Assembly (NCBI GenBank): GCA_002309995.1
Contig: DBYB01000051.1
Location: 1-64,000 of the forward strand
Direction: 5' to 3'
From: Bacteroidales bacterium UBA1197
GTDB lineage: Bacteria; Bacteroidota; Bacteroidia; Bacteroidales; UBA932
DNA length: 64,000 bases
The notes below the pieces were generated by a model. That model worked only from the letters and a program-made list of their open reading frames with translations. It made no database searches and was not told the DNA's origin. Position 1 is the first letter of the stretch. Every line of letters begins with the position of its first letter. A program made the position numbers and the translations under genes. Positions 61,153-64,000 of the stretch are shown one piece after another.

Positions 61153-62646
61153 ATGGACAACACTAAGATCACCGCCGAACTCGAGCGTTTCAAGAAGGGT
61201 TTCCCCTGGCTCGACATCGTCGCTCCCGCAACGCCGGAGCGTGGAATTGAAGTTCTTACCCCGGAAGAGGCCGCCGAGGCCGAGGCGTACTGCGACACCG
61301 CCGACGTGGAGGGCCGCAGCAAATTCGTGCCTGCCTCAGGCGCCGCTTCCCGTATGTTCAAGGACATCTTCGCCGGCGCCGACTCCGAGAACGATGCCGT
61401 CCGCAAGCTGGCCGCCGAACTGGAGAAGTTCGCATTCTACGACCCCGAGACGTTCGGCACGGCCCCGTACGATCCCTGCGCCACCGCCCACAAGTTGCTG
61501 GACGAGGACGGACTGGGCTACGGCAAGAAGCCCAAGGGCGTGCTGAAGTTCCACCGCTATCCCGAAGAAGTGCGCACCGCAATCGCCGAGCACTTCGTTG
61601 AAGGACAGGCATATATGAAGAACGCCAACGGAGGCGTGAAACTCATCGTGACCATCTCCCCGGAGCACCGCGAGCTCTTCGAAGCCGCCGTGGCCGAGAT
61701 TAAAGACAAGTACGAAAAACGCTACGGAGTGCGCTACGAGGTGGAATTCACCTATCAGGACAAAGCTACCGACACCGTTGCGGCCACCCCCGACAACAAG
61801 CCTTTCCTCAAGGCCGACGGCACTCCCCTCTTCCGCCCTGCAGGCCACGGCGCCCTTATCCACAACCTGAACAAGGTGGACGAGGAGCTCGTGTCCATCA
61901 AGAATATCGACAATGTATGCGTGGAGAGTATGCAGCCCGTCACCTATAAATGGAAGAAGGTGCTTATGGGCCGTGCGCTCGAGCTCCGCGACAGGATATT
62001 CAACTACATCGTCACGCTCGACCAGATAACCGAGCTGCGCAAGAACCTCGCCGACTTCTGCTTCATCCCCGGCAACAACGTCTATCAGGACGACCCGTTC
62101 GCCACGCCCGAATGCCAGGAGCTCTGCAACGAGATCGAGCAGTTCCTCTACGACGAGCTCTGCATCGAGATGCCTCCCGCAAAGGACTGTCGTGCCCGTG
62201 CCGAGGCCCTTCGTGCCAAGCTCAACCGTCCCATCCGCGTGTGCGGAATGGTGAAGAACGAGGGCGAGCCCGGCGGCGGCCCGTTCATCATCAGGGCGGC
62301 TGACGGCAGCACTTCCCTGCAGATTCTCGAAAGCGTGCAGATCAATCCCGACGACCCCGCAGCCGTAGCGGCCCTCAAAGGCGCCACTCACTTCAACCCG
62401 GTCGATCTCGTTTGCTGCCTGCGCGACTACAAGGGCGACAAGTTCAACCTCCTGGAGCACGTGGACGAAGAAGCCGGCTTCATCAGCAGCAAGAGCTACG
62501 AAGGCCGTCCCATCAAGGCCCTGGAGCTCCCCGGCCTCTGGAACGGCGCAATGTCGGACTGGAACACCCTGTTCGTAGAAGTGCCCATCGAAACCTTCAA
62601 CCCCGTAAAAACCGTCCTCGACCTGCTCAGACCGGCCCATCAATGA
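61153..62646 (+). CDS. DUF4301 family protein
   Basis: Starting at ATG 61153, 8 bp after the pdxB stop, the protein has 497 residues. It shows VPASGAASRMFKDIFAG, PKGVLKFHRYPEEVRTAIAE, FRPAGHGALIHNLNKVDEEL, IFNYIVTLDQITELRKNLAD and VCGMVKNEGEPGGGPFIIRA, which I recognise as the Bacteroidetes DUF4301 family. The PASGAASRM and GHGALIHNL segments recall nucleotide-sugar pyrophosphorylase-like folds, but the function is unknown. An in-frame extension back to 60793 lies within pdxB and is not used. It overlaps the next gene by 4 bp. Confidence 0.82.
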   Translation: MDNTKITAELERFKKGFPWLDIVAPATPERGIEVLTPEEAAEAEAYCDTADVEGRSKFVPASGAASRMFKDIFAGADSENDAVRKLAAELEKFAFYDPETFGTAPYDPCATAHKLLDEDGLGYGKKPKGVLKFHRYPEEVRTAIAEHFVEGQAYMKNANGGVKLIVTISPEHRELFEAAVAEIKDKYEKRYGVRYEVEFTYQDKATDTVAATPDNKPFLKADGTPLFRPAGHGALIHNLNKVDEELVSIKNIDNVCVESMQPVTYKWKKVLMGRALELRDRIFNYIVTLDQITELRKNLADFCFIPGNNVYQDDPFATPECQELCNEIEQFLYDELCIEMPPAKDCRARAEALRAKLNRPIRVCGMVKNEGEPGGGPFIIRAADGSTSLQILESVQINPDDPAAVAALKGATHFNPVDLVCCLRDYKGDKFNLLEHVDEEAGFISSKSYEGRPIKALELPGLWNGAMSDWNTLFVEVPIETFNPVKTVLDLLRPAHQ

Positions 62647-63764
62647 AATTCTTTAGACTTCTCTTGCTGTTAGCCCCGTCACTGCTGTGGTCCTGCGAGA
62701 ATATGGACTACGACATTTCGAAGGGCATAGATAAAGAGATAACCCTGTTTTCCGATGAGGTAAGCGTCCCCGTCGGTGATGTCGGGCCGATTTCGCCCAA
62801 GCAGCTGCTGAACAAAAGCGGTATGGGCGAAATGCTCGGCTCGTTCGTGACCGAAGACCAGGACGGTTACCTCGTGGTGGAGAACAGCGGCACTTCGGAT
62901 GCATCCTACGTGATGCTTCTGGCATACACCATCCCGGACCAGACCAAGCCCGCCGACGTGCCTCTGGCCGCTTTCTCAGGAACTATGCAGGACAAGTCTT
63001 CGGTATTGAAGTCCTTCGGGTTCTCCCTTGCGCCGCAGGTTTTCAGCCTCACCGTAGCGAACCCCCTCACCGAAGAAATCTCCGTTTCCGGCAAGATGAC
63101 GCTTTCGTCGCAGGCCTCGGGCGAAACCCCTGCAGAGACCTTGTATGCCAAGGAGTTCTCCGGAGTCGTCGCCGCGCCGGGCACTAAGGACGCGCAGGTG
63201 CTCCGCGTGGAGCAGGACGGCGTGCAGGCCATTTCCGGCTACAAAGTTGAGAACGTCAGCCTTCACCTCCCCGCATCCATCCTGACCAAGGACCCCCTGC
63301 AGGGCCTTGGAGCCTTTTATCTCGCTTACAACTACAAAGCCTACCTTTCCCTCACGTCCGACTTGCCTGTCGTCCTTCCTATAGAAATCAACGACCTCAA
63401 GGCACCGCTCGGGCAATACCAGGTAAAGGAGGCCGTTATCCGTATGGATGTCGTGAACGAGATTCCCCTCACTCTGGTGCTGGACAGCGTGGACGTGCTT
63501 TCGGAGCAGGCAGATGCAACGGTAAGCGTCACTCCCGGGCTGACCCTGGCGGCAGGCTGTCCGGCCAAGCCCGTGACGTCTCCGCTGGAGATAGAGGCCA
63601 AGGCCACGGACGGTACGATTCCCGACATCAGCGGAATCCGGCTCAACATTGCGGTCAAAGCCCCCGTCGGGGTGGAAGATGCGCGCCTGGGAATGAGCCA
63701 GAAAATCAGTTTCAATAATATCCGCGCCACTATTTCGGGCGGAATAACCATCCAGGGCCTATGA
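62643..63764 (+). CDS. Unknown lipoprotein
   Basis: From ATG 62643 (ATGA overlap with the DUF4301 stop) the 373-residue product begins MKFFRLLLLLAPSLLWSC, a lipoprotein signal with Cys18. The rest is beta-rich with repeated strand patterns (KDAQVLRVEQDGVQAISGYK, VENVSLHLPASIL, VIRMDVVNEIPLTLVLDSVD, GLTLAAGC). No family or active site recognised. The next exported protein starts in its stop codon (ATGA), so the two probably work together in the envelope. Confidence 0.75.
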   Translation: MKFFRLLLLLAPSLLWSCENMDYDISKGIDKEITLFSDEVSVPVGDVGPISPKQLLNKSGMGEMLGSFVTEDQDGYLVVENSGTSDASYVMLLAYTIPDQTKPADVPLAAFSGTMQDKSSVLKSFGFSLAPQVFSLTVANPLTEEISVSGKMTLSSQASGETPAETLYAKEFSGVVAAPGTKDAQVLRVEQDGVQAISGYKVENVSLHLPASILTKDPLQGLGAFYLAYNYKAYLSLTSDLPVVLPIEINDLKAPLGQYQVKEAVIRMDVVNEIPLTLVLDSVDVLSEQADATVSVTPGLTLAAGCPAKPVTSPLEIEAKATDGTIPDISGIRLNIAVKAPVGVEDARLGMSQKISFNNIRATISGGITIQGL

Positions 63765-64000
63765 AAAAGACATTGTTCGTCATTTTGTCGCTGACCATCG
63801 GCGTAAGCGCCTGGGCTCAGGAAATCGGCAATCCGGCCGAGACTCCTGATTACGGTTTCCTGCGGGTGGGTGAATTCCAGAGTATCTCCCGGAACAACGT
63901 GGGTGCTGCGGCATTCCTCTTCCCTGCAGAAGACAAACTGGTAACGGGACTCCATCAGTCCATATCGGCCGACAGCTTCCTGGAAGGCCTCCAGCCCGTA
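63761..64000 (+). CDS. Exported protein, N-terminal part (runs off the window)
   Basis: The ATG at 63761 overlaps the previous stop (ATGA). Eighty codons are visible without a stop: a signal peptide (MKKTLFVILSLTIGVSAWAQ), then FLRVGEFQSISRNNVGAAAF and LVTGLHQSISADSFLEGLQP. It looks like the start of an outer-membrane beta-barrel protein, but too little is visible to name the family. Confidence 0.65.
   Translation, partial: MKKTLFVILSLTIGVSAWAQEIGNPAETPDYGFLRVGEFQSISRNNVGAAAFLFPAEDKLVTGLHQSISADSFLEGLQPV

Noticed and set aside
1..64000. tRNA or rRNA genes, CRISPR arrays, transposases, integrases
   Set aside because: No matching sequence patterns were seen by eye; short or degenerate copies could be missed.

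Overview
The window looks like a chromosomal segment of a GC-rich member of the Bacteroidales. This is inferred from the gene content: a SusC/SusD pair with a BACON-domain lipoprotein, a Wzi/SLBB/Wzz surface-polysaccharide locus, a UmuD/UmuC pair, LuxS, RNase Y and a ZapB-ZapA pair. Promoters also fit the Bacteroidetes sigma-factor consensus (a TTTG or TTG element about 19-20 bp upstream of TAnnTTTG), and classical Shine-Dalgarno sequences are scarce. I cannot name the genus.

Layout. 1-3.6 kb: the start of a PstS-like phosphate-binding lipoprotein (running off the left edge), an unknown lipoprotein, and an AbiE-type toxin-antitoxin pair. 3.6-8.1 kb: a degenerate stretch with a gene remnant, a LolA-like periplasmic protein, a nucleoside-hydrolase-like lipoprotein whose 3' end is homologous to the 3' end of the LolA-like gene, a YiiX-type cysteine hydrolase, an unknown protein, and a gene frameshifted just after its signal peptide. 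8.2-16 kb: gpsA-luxS, umuD-umuC, a Tat-exported FAD oxidoreductase, an L,D-transpeptidase coupled to an orphan short FecCD permease, and rny. 16.2-25.6 kb: a co-directional outer-membrane uptake locus of metallophosphatase, SusC, SusD and BACON lipoprotein, with no glycoside hydrolase, ended by a terminator. 25.6-26.5 kb: a hairpin-rich stretch, a likely 6S RNA, zapA and zapB.

26.5-52.7 kb, all on the minus strand, is one long and very tightly packed surface-polysaccharide locus. In transcription order it encodes an SLBB export protein, a Wzz-like co-polymerase, a hexapeptide acyltransferase, a Wzy-like polymerase, a Wzx flippase, a UDP-galactopyranose-mutase-like flavoenzyme, five intact glycosyltransferases and one remnant, an ATP-grasp enzyme, a GINT1-like beta-propeller protein, a secreted beta-helix protein, a membrane acyltransferase, a radical SAM protein, a WcaJ-like initiating phosphosugar transferase, a nucleotidyltransferase-like protein, Wzi, and all four activities for GDP-D-glycero-D-manno-heptose (HddA, GmhA and a HddC-GmhB fusion). 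The reading is a Wzx/Wzy-dependent capsule or exopolysaccharide that probably contains heptose and carries non-sugar substituents. Its middle (about 35.5-44.5 kb) is visibly richer in A+T than its ends, as expected for the strain-variable part of such loci.

52.8-64 kb returns to core genes: ffh, a small AraC-type regulator, a UshA-like 5'-nucleotidase, a GSCFA protein, a YebC-family protein, a TPR membrane protein, then recF-dciA-pdxB-DUF4301-lipoprotein-(exported protein running off the right edge), most of which overlap.

The most unusual items are the heptose, ATP-grasp and radical SAM genes inside one polysaccharide operon, the SusCD-metallophosphatase locus, a 132-bp nested inverted repeat inside the heptose gene cluster, the candidate 6S RNA after zapA, and the chimeric 3' end of the nucleoside hydrolase gene. 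No tRNA, rRNA, CRISPR array, transposase or integrase was seen.
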